From positions 1 through 57,233 of the forward strand of contig JAEXAY010000038.1 in assembly GCA_023457895.1 (NCBI GenBank): a DNA stretch of 57,233 bases, given 5' to 3'. Within the stretch, counting starts at the first letter, position 1. Each line of letters opens with the position of its first letter. The notes beneath the pieces were generated by a model that worked only from the letters and a program-made list of their open reading frames with translations, made no database searches and was not told the DNA's origin. Below are positions 1 through 9,035 of the stretch, piece by piece. Both the position numbers and the translations under genes were made by a program. The DNA is from Pseudomonadota bacterium (GTDB lineage: Bacteria > Pseudomonadota > Alphaproteobacteria > Sphingomonadales > Sphingomonadaceae).

Positions 1-1768
1 GGGCAACAGCTGCCCGGTGTTCGTGCGCTTTTCGACCGTCGCGGGCGGCGCGGGCAGCGTCGATACGCCGCGCGACGTGCGCGGCTTCGCGACCAAATTC
101 TACACCGATACGGGGAACTGGGACCTCGTCGGCAACAATATTCCGGTGTTCTTCATCCAGGATGCGATCAAATTTCCCGACCTGATCCATGCGGTCAAGA
201 TGGAAGCCGACCGCGGTTATCCGCAGGCGGCCTCAGCACACGACACCTTCTGGGATTTCGTCAGCCTGATGCCGGAAACCTATCATACGCTGGTGTGGGC
301 CCTGTCCGACCGCGGCATCCCGCGCACATTCCGCAACATGGAAGGGTTTGGCGTCCACACCTTCCGCTTCGTCAACGAAGCCGGCGAAGGCAAGTTCGTC
401 AAATTCCACTGGAAGCCGGTGCTCGGGCTTGAAGCGACCACCTGGGACGAAGCGGTCAAGCTCGCCGGGGCCGATCCCGATTTCCACCGGCGCGACCTGT
501 ATGAAGCGATCGACAAGGGCAATTTCCCGCAATGGGATTTCGGGGTGCAGGTGTTCGACGATGCCTTCGCGGCGAAGCAGCCTTATGATGTGCTTGATCC
601 AACCAAGCTTATTCCCGAAGAGGATGTGCCGGTCGAGATCATCGGCCGCATGACGCTGAACCGCAACGTCGACAATTTCTTCGCCGAAACCGAGCAGGCC
701 GCCTTCCTCCCGTCCAACATCATCCCGGGCATCGACTTCACCAACGATCCGCTGCTGCAGGGGCGGCTGTTCTCTTATCTCGACACCCAAAAGTCGCGTC
801 TCGGCACGACCAACTTCCACCAGATTCCGATCAACGCGCCAAAGTGCCCGTTCCACAATTTCCAGCGCGACGGCATGATGCAGACGCTGGTGCCGACGGG
901 GCGCGCCAATTACGAGCCCAACAGTCTGGCTGAGGCGGACGAGCATGGCGGCCCGCGCGAATGCCCGGAAACCGGCTTCACCACTTTCACCGCCAACGCC
1001 GAGCGCAACGATCCGGACGAAAAATTACGGCTGCGCCCCGAATTGTTCGCCGATCATTATAGCCAGCCCCGCCTGTATTATCGCTCGCTCACCGAAAGCG
1101 AGCAGGCGCATCTCGCCTACGCCGCGGTGTTCGAGCTTTCCAAGGTGACGCTCAAACATGTGCGCGAGCGCATGCTGGCCCGCTTCCGTAACCTCGACGA
1201 AGAGCTGGCCCGGCGCGTTGCCGACGGCCTTGGCATGCCGCTTCCCGATGCGCTTCCGGCGGCCCGCGAACCGGTCGACATGAAACCGTCCGACGCGCTC
1301 TCCATGCAGAAGCAGGCGAAGAAGACGTTGCGGGGCCGTGTCGTCGGCATCCTGTTTGCCGAAGGATCCGACAAGGCGATGATCGACCAGCTCAAGGGCG
1401 CAATCGAGGGCGAAGGCGGAATGGTCAAGCTGGTCGCGCCGAAGGTCGGCGATACCAAGGTCAAGGGCGGCACGCTCGCCGCCGACGAAAAGCTCAACGG
1501 TGCGCCTTCGGCGGTGTTCGATGCGGTCATCTCGATCCTGATGCCGGAACAGGCGCAAAAGCTGGCGATGGATGCGGGCGCGGTCGCCTGGTTCGCCGAC
1601 GCCTATGCCCACTGCAAAACCATCGCGGCCTGCGGCGGAACGCGCGAGCATCTCTTGCCCAAGGCCAATGTCGAAATCGACGAGGGCGTGCCGGAACCGC
1701 AGGACTTTATGAAAGTTGGTGCGGTGCGCCACTGGGCGCGCGAGCCCAAGGTGCGCGAGCTGGCCTGA
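1..1768 (+). CDS. katE: Large-subunit catalase (KatE/HPII type), 5' end missing
   Basis: The reading frame is open from base 2 and enters inside the catalase core (GNSCPVFVRFSTVAG), so roughly the first hundred residues lie outside the window. It decomposes hydrogen peroxide in the cytoplasm. The core holds RDVRGFATKFYT and DLVGNNIPVFFIQD, and the haem-ligand tyrosine motif RLFSYLDTQ about 255 residues in. From about residue 440 a C-terminal flavodoxin/DJ-1-like domain follows (RGRVVGILFAEG to ACGGTREHLLP), which marks clade-2 large-subunit catalases and separates it from the short clade-3 enzymes. The GTG at 17 is an internal valine, not a start. The gene ends 26 bases before the convergent NodT gene, with no clear terminator hairpin between them. 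Family assignment is firm; the symbol rests on domain architecture. Confidence 0.95.
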   Translation, partial: GNSCPVFVRFSTVAGGAGSVDTPRDVRGFATKFYTDTGNWDLVGNNIPVFFIQDAIKFPDLIHAVKMEADRGYPQAASAHDTFWDFVSLMPETYHTLVWALSDRGIPRTFRNMEGFGVHTFRFVNEAGEGKFVKFHWKPVLGLEATTWDEAVKLAGADPDFHRRDLYEAIDKGNFPQWDFGVQVFDDAFAAKQPYDVLDPTKLIPEEDVPVEIIGRMTLNRNVDNFFAETEQAAFLPSNIIPGIDFTNDPLLQGRLFSYLDTQKSRLGTTNFHQIPINAPKCPFHNFQRDGMMQTLVPTGRANYEPNSLAEADEHGGPRECPETGFTTFTANAERNDPDEKLRLRPELFADHYSQPRLYYRSLTESEQAHLAYAAVFELSKVTLKHVRERMLARFRNLDEELARRVADGLGMPLPDALPAAREPVDMKPSDALSMQKQAKKTLRGRVVGILFAEGSDKAMIDQLKGAIEGEGGMVKLVAPKVGDTKVKGGTLAADEKLNGAPSAVFDAVISILMPEQAQKLAMDAGAVAWFADAYAHCKTIAACGGTREHLLPKANVEIDEGVPEPQDFMKVGAVRHWAREPKVRELA

Positions 1769-1794
1769 TTGAGTCGCCGGCGAGGCGTAAGGCG

Positions 1795-3210
1795 TTAACG
1801 TTCCCAGCCGCCGCCAAGCGCCTTGTAGAGCGCGACCGCCGCCTGACCCCTTGCGGCGCGGGCGGCGTCGCGGCGCTGCACCGCTTGCGCCTGCACCAGT
1901 TCGGCGCGGGCGAGCGCCAGCCGGTCGTCCTCGCCGCGCCGGACGCGCAGTTGCACCAGCGCGAGCGCCTCATCCTCGCGCGCGAGTGACTGTTCGGCGC
2001 GGTGGAGCGCGATCCGCGCCTGGAGAAAACGATTGATCGCGGTTTCGCTGTCGGCGAGCGCGCCGATCACCGCCTTGTCATAGCGCGCAGCGGCCGCTGC
2101 GGCGCGGGCATCGGCAGCGCGGATCTGCGCGCGGATCGTGCCCATCTGGAAGACCGGCCAGGAAAAGCGCGGGCCTAGGGAAAAGCGGGTGCTGTCGAAC
2201 GAGAGCAGGTCCTCGGGACTGCGCGCCTGCTGGCCAAAGCCGCCGAACAGCGAGAAGCGCGGGAACAGGTCGGCGGTGGCGACGCCGATCTCGGCGGTCG
2301 CGGCGGCAAGCTCGCGCTCGGCGCGGCGGATATCGGGGCGGCGGCGCAGCAGGTCGGAGCGAATGCCGGTGAGGATCGCGTCGGGGCCATCGGGGATGGG
2401 CGCGGCGGCGGCAACCTGCGCGGCGACGGTTTCGGGCGGCTGGCCCACCAGCGGGGCGAGCCGGTAGCGGGCCGCGCGGGCGCGAGCTGCGGCATCGGCG
2501 AGCTGCGCGCCGGCAGCCGCAGCCTCGGACGCAGCGCGCTCGGCTTCGATCCGCGTCGCCTCGCCCGCCGTGTAGCGCAGCTGCGTCAGCCGCGCGAGAT
2601 TGCCCTGTTCGCCCGCGACCCGCGCCGCGAGGCCCTGCACCGCCTCGGCTTGCCTGAGATCGATATAGGCCCGTGCGGTTTCCGCCGCCAGCGCCAGCCG
2701 AACCTCGTCCGCCGCCGCCTCGGCCTGACCTGTCCGCGCCGCCGCGCTTTCCGCCTGGCGGACCTTGCGGCCCCAGAAGTCGATCTCCCAGCTCGCATCG
2801 AAGCCGACGTCGAACAGCGGAAAATCGCGCTCGAGCCCGGGAATCCGTCCGGCCGGGAGCTGTCCGTTCTTGCTCAGCATATTCTCGCTCGCGCTTCCCG
2901 TAACCTGCGCCTGCGGCTGCTGTCCGCCGAGCACCGCGTCGCGCTGCGCGCGCGCCTCCAGCACCCGCGCCTCGGCCTCGCGCACGTCGGGCGCGCTGGC
3001 GATGGCCTGTTCGACCAGCGCGGCCAGCACCAGGTCGCCCATCGCCTGCCACCATTGCCGCTCGACCCGTCCCGGCGTGACCGCCTCGATCCAGTTTGCG
3101 GCCGCAGCGGCGGTCGCCGCCGTCTGCGGCGTCTTGTAATCGGGGCCGACCGTGGTGCAGCCCGCGAGCAGCAGGATCAGGGCGGTGGCCGACGCGGTTC
3201 TTGCAGTCAT
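1795..3210 (-). CDS. NodT-family outer-membrane efflux lipoprotein
   Basis: A 471-residue TolC-like outer-membrane factor. The N-terminus is a lipoprotein signal with lipobox LLAGC (Cys about residue 18), followed by GPDYKTPQ, the usual opening of NodT/OprM proteins. Two OEP repeats rich in alanine and arginine coiled-coil heptads fill the rest, and FSLFGGFGQQA and GPRFSWPVFQMG resemble the beta-barrel strands. It should form the outer-membrane channel of the exporter encoded upstream: its start is only 4 bases from the stop of the second permease, so it is the last gene of a six-gene operon. The related E. coli ybhGFSR cluster lacks such a gene and borrows TolC. Substrate unknown. Confidence 0.92.
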   Translation of the reverse strand: MTARTASATALILLLAGCTTVGPDYKTPQTAATAAAAANWIEAVTPGRVERQWWQAMGDLVLAALVEQAIASAPDVREAEARVLEARAQRDAVLGGQQPQAQVTGSASENMLSKNGQLPAGRIPGLERDFPLFDVGFDASWEIDFWGRKVRQAESAAARTGQAEAAADEVRLALAAETARAYIDLRQAEAVQGLAARVAGEQGNLARLTQLRYTAGEATRIEAERAASEAAAAGAQLADAAARARAARYRLAPLVGQPPETVAAQVAAAAPIPDGPDAILTGIRSDLLRRRPDIRRAERELAAATAEIGVATADLFPRFSLFGGFGQQARSPEDLLSFDSTRFSLGPRFSWPVFQMGTIRAQIRAADARAAAAAARYDKAVIGALADSETAINRFLQARIALHRAEQSLAREDEALALVQLRVRRGEDDRLALARAELVQAQAVQRRDAARAARGQAAVALYKALGGGWER

Positions 3211-3214
3211 GACT

Positions 3215-4333
3215 TCACTCCATGCTGGCGCGGAACAGCCACGCCGATGCGGACAAGGTGATGAAGGCGATAATGATCAGCGGCCACAGCTGCGGCCACA
3301 GGATCGAAAAGGGCATCGCCTTGAGGAACAGCCCCTGCATCGCGATCATGAAATAGCGCATGGGGTTGGCGTAGGTGAGCAGTTGCAACCAGCCCGGCAT
3401 ATTGTCGATCGGGCTCGCATAGCCCGACAGCAGCATGATCGGCGTCATCACGAGGAATACGCCAAGGAAGCTCTGCTGCTGGGTCATCGACAGCGACGAA
3501 ATGAAGATGCCGACGCCGATCAGCGAGAGCAGATAGAATGCCAGCGCGACATAGAAGAGCAGCACCGATCCGGTAAAGGGAACGCCGAACAGCAATTGCC
3601 CCAGGATCAGGAAAATCGTGCCGTTGAACAATCCGATGATGAACGGCGGAGCCATCTTGCCGATCAGTATCTCGTGAACCCGCAAGGGGCTGACCATGAG
3701 TTGGTCAAAGGTGCCCATCTCGCGCTCGCGCGACACCATCTGGCCGGTAATGGCCAGTCCCGCCACAGCGACGATCATGCCGACCAGCGCCGGGATGGTG
3801 AACCACATGTAATCACGCGACGGATTGTACCAGTTGGTAATCACCGTACCTCCGGCGCGGCTCGCCATCGGCGAAAGCTCCGCGCCCATGCCGCCGACGA
3901 TCTGGGCGACATAGGTGCCGACAATCTGGGCCGCATTGGACCGGCGGCCATCGAGGATGAGCCCGGCGCGCGCGGTTTCGCCGCGGGCCGCTTGGGCGTC
4001 GAAATCGCTGGTCAGCACGAGTGCGGCAATCACCTTCTGGTTCTCCATCGCCTGCTGCACTTCGCCAGGCGAATGCAGCGGGACGAGATGGCGGAAGCGG
4101 GGACTGCCATCGAGGCGCTGCACCAGTTCGGCACTGGTGCGGCCTTGCGACAGGTTCAAGATTCCGATGTCGGCATTTTTGACGTCCAGCGTGGTTGCAT
4201 AGGAAAACAGCAGCAATTGCAGCAGCGGCGGCACAACCAGCACGATCCGGCCCTTGGGGTCGCGCAGTAGCGAGAGCATTTCCTTGACGATCGCCGCCCG
4301 GATGCGCGTGAGGCTGCTGCGAACTCCCGCCAT
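3215..4333 (-). CDS. ABC-2 type transporter permease (YbhR/YbhS-like)
   Basis: A 372-residue inner-membrane permease of the ABC2_membrane_3 type. The start MAGVRSSLTRIRAA is chosen because its ATG overlaps the stop of the preceding permease by one base (TGATG), a translational-coupling arrangement; the frame is open further upstream but that part is antisense to the neighbour. One helix near the N-terminus (LVVPPLLQLLLFSYAT) is followed by a large periplasmic loop of about 130 residues and then five C-terminal helices starting at YMWFTIPALVGMIVAVAGLA. The motif MVSREREMGTFDQLMVSPL is the cytoplasmic coupling segment typical of the family. It probably forms a heterodimer with the permease encoded just upstream. 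Confidence 0.93.
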   Translation of the reverse strand: MAGVRSSLTRIRAAIVKEMLSLLRDPKGRIVLVVPPLLQLLLFSYATTLDVKNADIGILNLSQGRTSAELVQRLDGSPRFRHLVPLHSPGEVQQAMENQKVIAALVLTSDFDAQAARGETARAGLILDGRRSNAAQIVGTYVAQIVGGMGAELSPMASRAGGTVITNWYNPSRDYMWFTIPALVGMIVAVAGLAITGQMVSREREMGTFDQLMVSPLRVHEILIGKMAPPFIIGLFNGTIFLILGQLLFGVPFTGSVLLFYVALAFYLLSLIGVGIFISSLSMTQQQSFLGVFLVMTPIMLLSGYASPIDNMPGWLQLLTYANPMRYFMIAMQGLFLKAMPFSILWPQLWPLIIIAFITLSASAWLFRASME

Positions 4334-5481
4334 CAGTCGAGGCTTCGCCGGGTCACGAGGAACGACAGAAAGAAGAAGAACACGCCGAAGCCGAGCATGA
4401 TACCGATCGCCGGAAGGAACAGACTCCAGACGTCGCCCGCGAGGAACACCGTCTGTAGCGAGGGGATCAGATAGCGCGCAGGGACGAGATAGGTGATCGC
4501 CTGCACCGGCACGGGCATCGAGCTGATCTCGAACAGGAAGCCCGACAGCAGCATCGCCGGGAGCATCCCGGACATCAGCGCAATCTGGCTCGCGACGAAC
4601 TGGTTTTTGGTCGCCGAGGAGATCAGCAGCCCCATGCCGACAGATGGCATCAGGAATGCCGAAGAAAGACAGAAGAGCGCGAACAGCGATCCGCGAAACG
4701 GCACGCCGAACACTGTCACCGCGACAATGGTGCAGAGCGCCGTCGAAACCAGTGCAAGGAAGAAATAGGGTACGATCTTGGAGAGGATGAACTCCACCAT
4801 GCTGATCGGCGTGGCCATGATCGCCTCCATCGTGCCGCGCTCCCATTCGCGCGCGACTACCAGCGCGGTGAGCAACGACCCGATCATCGTAATCACAATG
4901 GCAATCGAGCCCGGCACGAGCATGTTGCGGCTCTTGAGTTCCGGATTGTACCAGAAGCGCATCGACAGTTCGACCGGAGGCGTCGCCGCGCTCCCCTTCA
5001 GCCCGAGCGTGCGCGCTGCCCAGTCGGCCCGGATCGCCTCGGCATAGGCACCGACGGTACCCGCGACATTGGGCTGCGAGCCATCGGTGATCACCTGGAT
5101 TTGCGGGATATTGCGCCGCTTGACGCCCGCGCCGAAGCCGCCGGGGATAACGATGATCGCGCGCGCGCTGCCATCCACCATGCGATCCCGCACCGCCGCT
5201 ACCGACCGAGCCGAAACAATATCGAAGTAGCGGCTGTTCTGAAAGGCGGCGCCAAGGTCCGCCGCCGCCACGCTGTCGTCCTCGATCACCAGCGCGACCC
5301 GGGTGTGGCTGTTGTCCAGCGAAATGGCAAAACCGAACAGGAAGAGGAGAATCATCGGCAAGACGAAGGCGATGAGGAAGGTCGAGGGATCGCGGCGGAT
5401 CTGGGCAAGCTCCTTGCTTGCCAGCGCGAGCGTGCGGCGGCGGCTGAAACGGATGACGGGCGTGGGAGATGGGTCGTTCAT
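4333..5481 (-). CDS. ABC-2 type transporter permease (YbhS/YbhR-like)
   Basis: A 382-residue inner-membrane permease with the same plan as its downstream neighbour: an N-terminal helix (TFLIAFVLPMILLFLFGFAI), a periplasmic loop of about 140 residues, then a five-helix bundle beginning IAIVITMIGSLLTALVV and the coupling motif VAREWERGTMEAIMATP. The start MNDPSPTPVIRF is taken because its ATG overlaps the stop of the ATPase gene by four bases (ATGA); an upstream extension of the same frame is antisense to nothing known but reads like non-coding frame. Two dissimilar permeases plus one tandem ATPase is the YbhF/S/R architecture. Substrate unknown; relatives export drugs or cations. Confidence 0.93.
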   Translation of the reverse strand: MNDPSPTPVIRFSRRRTLALASKELAQIRRDPSTFLIAFVLPMILLFLFGFAISLDNSHTRVALVIEDDSVAAADLGAAFQNSRYFDIVSARSVAAVRDRMVDGSARAIIVIPGGFGAGVKRRNIPQIQVITDGSQPNVAGTVGAYAEAIRADWAARTLGLKGSAATPPVELSMRFWYNPELKSRNMLVPGSIAIVITMIGSLLTALVVAREWERGTMEAIMATPISMVEFILSKIVPYFFLALVSTALCTIVAVTVFGVPFRGSLFALFCLSSAFLMPSVGMGLLISSATKNQFVASQIALMSGMLPAMLLSGFLFEISSMPVPVQAITYLVPARYLIPSLQTVFLAGDVWSLFLPAIGIMLGFGVFFFFLSFLVTRRSLD

Positions 5482-7232
5482 GCCGCCTCCCGTTCCTCTG
5501 CCTCGCGTGCGCGTTCGGACTGCTCGATCAGCGCGATGAACGCATCCTCCATCGTCGGCTCGGCGATATTCGCAAGGCTGCCGGCCTCGGCCTTGAGCTT
5601 GTCGGGCGTGCCTTTGGCGATCTGTTCGCCGCGATAGATGAGGCTGACCTCGTCGCAATATTCGGCCTCGTCCATGAAATGGGTGGTGACGAGCACGGTC
5701 ACGCCCTTTTCGACGAGCGCGTTGATATGCACCCAGAATTCACGCCGCATCACCGGGTCGACGCCCGAGGTCGGCTCGTCGAGGAACAGGACCGGCGGCT
5801 CGTGCATCACCGCGCAGGCGAGCGCGAGCCGCTGCTTGAAGCCGAGCGGCAGGACGCCGGCATTGACGTTGAGCTTGTCGCCGAGCGCGAAAATCTCCGT
5901 CATCGCCTGCTTGGCGCGCGCCGCGGCGGCACGGTCGAGATCATAGACCCCGGCGAAGAAATCGAGATTCTGGGCGACGCTCAGATCGCCGTAGAGCGAG
6001 AATTTCTGCGCCATATAGCCGAGCGCCTGACGCGCGTCGGCGCGTGCGTGGCGCAGGTCGTGCCCGGCGACCGCGCCGGTGCCCTCGCTCGGGGTCAGCA
6101 GCCCGCAGAGCATCTTGAAGGTGGTCGACTTGCCCGCGCCATTGGGACCGAGGAGGCCGAAGATGGTGCCCTGCGGGATCGCGAAGCTCATGTCGCGCGC
6201 GGCGGTGAAATCGCCGAACCGCTTGGTGAGCCCCTTCGCCTCGATCGCCGGGAGGCCGGTCGGCGGAACCGTCCGGTAGCGTTCGGCGAGCGCGCTGTGT
6301 CCGTCGGGGCCGCCGCCGAGCCGGTCGATGAAGCCATCCTCGAGCCGCGCGGGCGCGGGCGCAATGACGAGGGCGGGGCCGTCCTCCGGTTGCGCGTGGA
6401 GCGTCTCGCCTCGCGCGGTCAGCAGCCGCAGCGCGCGGCCCTGGATCGTGCCGTCGCGTACCTCCGCACGGCCGAGCCAGTTCGCCAGTTCGTGCCGCCG
6501 CCGTTCAGGAAAGCCGGTGACACGGAATACGCGGCCGTCCGCTTCGGCGCGCAGCGCGGCGGGGGGACCGGCAAAGACCAGCTTGCCTTCGGTGAGGAGA
6601 TAGACATTGTCGCATTTTTCCGCCTCGTCGAGATAGGCGGTCGACCACAGCACGCCGATTCCCTCGCCGGTCAGATCTTCGACCATCGCCCATAATTCGC
6701 GGCGCGAAATCGGATCGACCCCGACACCGGGCTCGTCGAGCAGGAGCAGTTTCGGCGTCTTGACCAGCGCGCAGGCGAGGCCGAGCTTCTGCTTCATGCC
6801 GCCCGACAGCTTGCCCGCGAGCCGGTCCTGGAAGCGCGCGAGGTCGGTGAATTCGAGCAGCCGCGCGAAGGTATCGGCGCGCTCCTCGCGCGGCAGGTTG
6901 CGCAACCGCGCGTAGAGCGTCAGATTTTCGATCACCGACAGGTCTTCGTAGAGGCCAAAGCGCTGCGGCATGTATCCAAGAAGATCGACCGCCTGCTGCG
7001 GCGCCCGGCCCATCACGCTGACGGCGCCGCTATCGGGGGCCATCAGCCCGGCGAGAATGCGGATGAGCGTGGTCTTGCCCGCGCCATCGGGCCCGACGAG
7101 GCCGGTAGTCTTCCCTGCGCGGACGGTCATGGAGATGCCGTCGAGCGCCGTGACCTGCCCCTTGTCGAAACTCTTGCGAAGGTCTTCGACCGTGACAATC
7201 GCGTCCGGCGCGGAAGGGTCGGAAAGCGCCAT
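5478..7232 (-). CDS. Tandem ABC ATPase (YbhF-like)
   Basis: A 584-residue cytoplasmic ATPase with two ABC domains in one chain. Domain 1 (about 10-300) has Walker A GPDGAGKTT, signature LSGGMKQKLGLA and Walker B LLLLDEPGVGVDP. Domain 2 (about 330-570) has Walker A GPNGAGKST, an atypical signature LPLGFKQRLALA and Walker B PVLFLDEPTSGVDP. The two halves differ, so the ATP sites are probably not equivalent, as in many heteromeric exporters. It energises the two permeases encoded downstream. It starts 15 bases after the adaptor gene and its stop overlaps the next start by four bases. This domain order is that of E. coli YbhF. Confidence 0.95.
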   Translation of the reverse strand: MALSDPSAPDAIVTVEDLRKSFDKGQVTALDGISMTVRAGKTTGLVGPDGAGKTTLIRILAGLMAPDSGAVSVMGRAPQQAVDLLGYMPQRFGLYEDLSVIENLTLYARLRNLPREERADTFARLLEFTDLARFQDRLAGKLSGGMKQKLGLACALVKTPKLLLLDEPGVGVDPISRRELWAMVEDLTGEGIGVLWSTAYLDEAEKCDNVYLLTEGKLVFAGPPAALRAEADGRVFRVTGFPERRRHELANWLGRAEVRDGTIQGRALRLLTARGETLHAQPEDGPALVIAPAPARLEDGFIDRLGGGPDGHSALAERYRTVPPTGLPAIEAKGLTKRFGDFTAARDMSFAIPQGTIFGLLGPNGAGKSTTFKMLCGLLTPSEGTGAVAGHDLRHARADARQALGYMAQKFSLYGDLSVAQNLDFFAGVYDLDRAAAARAKQAMTEIFALGDKLNVNAGVLPLGFKQRLALACAVMHEPPVLFLDEPTSGVDPVMRREFWVHINALVEKGVTVLVTTHFMDEAEYCDEVSLIYRGEQIAKGTPDKLKAEAGSLANIAEPTMEDAFIALIEQSERAREAEEREAA

Positions 7233-7247
7233 CCTCGCTTCTTTCCG

Positions 7248-8252
7248 CTATTTCTTCACCACCGGCCGCGCTGCGGGAATGGCCACCGTCACCGGCTGAC
7301 CCTGGCGCAGCGCATCGTCGGGATTGTCGACGATGATGCGGACCTGATAGACAAGGTCGGTCCTGAGGTTTTCGGTTTCGACCGACTTGGGCGTGAACTC
7401 GGCCTTCGAGGCGATGCTGCCGATGCGACCCTGATAGGTCTTCGCATTGCCGTCGGCGGTCACATTGACCTTCATGCCTGGGCTGATGCGTGACAGGTCG
7501 GGCTCGGCGATATAGGCGCGCACCCGCAGCGGCCGGGTGATCGCGAGGGTCAGCACGGTTTCGGTTGGCTGGACAATGGCGCCGGGCTCTCGCGCGCGGG
7601 TCATGATAGTTCCGGCAAGCGGCGCCACCAGACGCGAATCCCCGGTGTCGATGCGCGCGCTGTCGCGCGCGGCCTCGGCGGCACGCACATTGGCATCGGC
7701 GGCGGCAATATCTTCCGCCCGCGATCCGGCGCGCAGCAGCGAGGCGGTCGCGCGCGCTTCATTGAGCGCGGCTTCGGCACGCTGTTTTTCGGCTACCGTA
7801 TTGTCCCACTGGTCGCGGCTGATCGCACCGGGGCCGACGAGCGGCTGGCGACGCTGATAATCGCGGTTCGCGCTGGTGAACGCAGCCTGCGCCGCCACCA
7901 CCCGGGCGTCCGCCTGCGCGATTTCCTGGCTGCGGCTGCCGCTCCTTGCCCGTGCCAGTTGCGCGCGCGAGGCAGCAACCTGCGCTTCAGCCTGCCGCAC
8001 CCGGCTGTCGAGCGAAGCGGTATCGAGCGTCGCCAGTTCCTGGCCTGCCGTCACCGTGTCCCCTTCGTCAACCGCGATGCTGCCGATCCGTCCACCGACG
8101 CGAAACGCAAGATCGACCTCGCGCACATCGATATTGCCATAGAGTTTGAGCGGACCGGAAGCGCCGTCTCCCAAAAGGGCGCGTCCGCCAAAAAACAGCA
8201 GCGCGGCAACGGCGGCAACAGCGAGAAGAATGAACAGGGGCTTGCGATTCAT
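7248..8252 (-). CDS. HlyD-family periplasmic adaptor (YbhG-like)
   Basis: A 334-residue membrane-fusion protein. One N-terminal anchor helix (LFILLAVAAVAALLFFGGRALLG) is followed by the lipoyl-like half VDLAFRVGGRIGSIAVDEGDTV, a long alpha-hairpin from about 75 to 210 made of QAEAQVAASRAQLARARSG-type heptads, and the second half with SRLVAPLAGTIMTRAREPGAIV, the usual closing motif. It should bridge the inner-membrane ABC transporter and the NodT channel. Its ATG overlaps the stop of the TetR gene by four bases, so the two are translationally coupled. Confidence 0.94.
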   Translation of the reverse strand: MNRKPLFILLAVAAVAALLFFGGRALLGDGASGPLKLYGNIDVREVDLAFRVGGRIGSIAVDEGDTVTAGQELATLDTASLDSRVRQAEAQVAASRAQLARARSGSRSQEIAQADARVVAAQAAFTSANRDYQRRQPLVGPGAISRDQWDNTVAEKQRAEAALNEARATASLLRAGSRAEDIAAADANVRAAEAARDSARIDTGDSRLVAPLAGTIMTRAREPGAIVQPTETVLTLAITRPLRVRAYIAEPDLSRISPGMKVNVTADGNAKTYQGRIGSIASKAEFTPKSVETENLRTDLVYQVRIIVDNPDDALRQGQPVTVAIPAARPVVKK

Positions 8253-8875
8253 GATGGCACTCCGGGGCGCGCAAGAATAGCGCGGACATTGGCCTTGAGC
8301 TGGTCGATCAGAAATTCGTTCATTGCCGGATCGAGCCGATCGATTTGCATCACGCGGCAGAGCGAGGCGCGTCCGGCGCGCAGCACGATCGCCTGGCCGA
8401 GCATCAGCATCGCAGCCGCGCGCGTTACGGGTCCGCTCCAGTCGGGGCGAACGGTGCCGACCAGTTCGACCAGCAGTTCGACCACATCGGACATGAAGCC
8501 GTCAAACAGCCGGTTGAAGGCTTCGGTTGGGTCCATCTGCTCGCGGATGATGAAGCGCGACCAGGGCTCGACCTCCGCCGTCACCATCATGCGGGCAAAA
8601 CGTTCGATACTATCCGCGACTATGCCGGTTGCGACATCCGCGCTGAACGGACGGCGGGCCCTGATTTCATCCAGATAGGCGCCGTGCATGGCCTTGACGT
8701 TTGCGGCGATATGATCGGCGGCGGCGAGATAGAGCCCCTGCTTTCCGCCGAAATGATAGGTGATTGAGGACATCGCGGTACCGGAATCGCGCGCTATCTC
8801 CCGCGTACTTGCACCTTCGAAGCCGCACAGCCCGAAATGCTCAATAGCCGAGTGGAGAAGACGCTCCTGAGTCAT
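8249..8875 (-). CDS. TetR-family regulator, CecR (YbiH)-like
   Basis: A 208-residue repressor and first gene of the export operon. The N-terminal helix-turn-helix reads GFEGASTREIARDSGTAMSSITYHFGGKQGLYLAA (about 18-52); the rest is an all-helical ligand domain of the DUF1956/CecR kind. In E. coli CecR (YbiH) controls the neighbouring ybhGFSR exporter, and the same gene order is kept here, so autoregulation of the whole operon is likely. A perfect inverted repeat GTTCG-GT-CGAAC lies 13 bases before the start and is the best operator candidate. No strong Shine-Dalgarno precedes the ATG. Confidence 0.9.
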   Translation of the reverse strand: MTQERLLHSAIEHFGLCGFEGASTREIARDSGTAMSSITYHFGGKQGLYLAAADHIAANVKAMHGAYLDEIRARRPFSADVATGIVADSIERFARMMVTAEVEPWSRFIIREQMDPTEAFNRLFDGFMSDVVELLVELVGTVRPDWSGPVTRAAAMLMLGQAIVLRAGRASLCRVMQIDRLDPAMNEFLIDQLKANVRAILARPGVPS

Positions 8876-8887
8876 GAAGTTTATCTA

Positions 8888-8899
8888 GTTCGGTCGAAC
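8888..8899. promoter_or_regulatory. Candidate operator of the CecR-like regulator
   Basis: The 12 bases GTTCGGTCGAAC form a perfect palindrome (two 5-base arms, 2-base centre), 13 bases upstream of the TetR-family start codon. TAGATA, a fair -10 element for the minus strand, follows immediately. TetR repressors usually bind such palindromes over their own promoter. The palindrome is seen; the binding is inferred. Confidence 0.45.
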
Positions 8900-8978
8900 G
8901 AACAACACAATAGCCAGACCGATGTGATTGCAAAAGCCGTTTCCCACACCCGGCGAAAAATCGTTTGATGCTTATCAA

Positions 8979-9027
8979 ATCCATATTTAGTAGGTTTGCT
9001 ACGCAGCCTTCCCACTATATATGGAGG
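8979..9027 (+). promoter_or_regulatory. Candidate NrdR-box pair in front of nrdJ
   Basis: CCACTATATATGG at 9012-9024 matches most of the NrdR box (aCaCwAtATaTwGtgt) and overlaps the Shine-Dalgarno GGAGG. A weaker copy, CCATATTTAGT, begins at 8982. The equivalent C positions (8982 and 9015) are 33 bases apart, near the three-helical-turn spacing of known NrdR box pairs. NrdR represses ribonucleotide reductase genes in most bacteria. The distal box is degenerate, so the pair is tentative. Confidence 0.45.
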
Positions 9028-9035
9028 CCATGTCC

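Noticed and set aside
8876..9020. Cobalamin riboswitch before nrdJ
   Set aside because: The gap is only 145 bases and has no B12-box motif such as GCCACTG; NrdR-like boxes explain it better.
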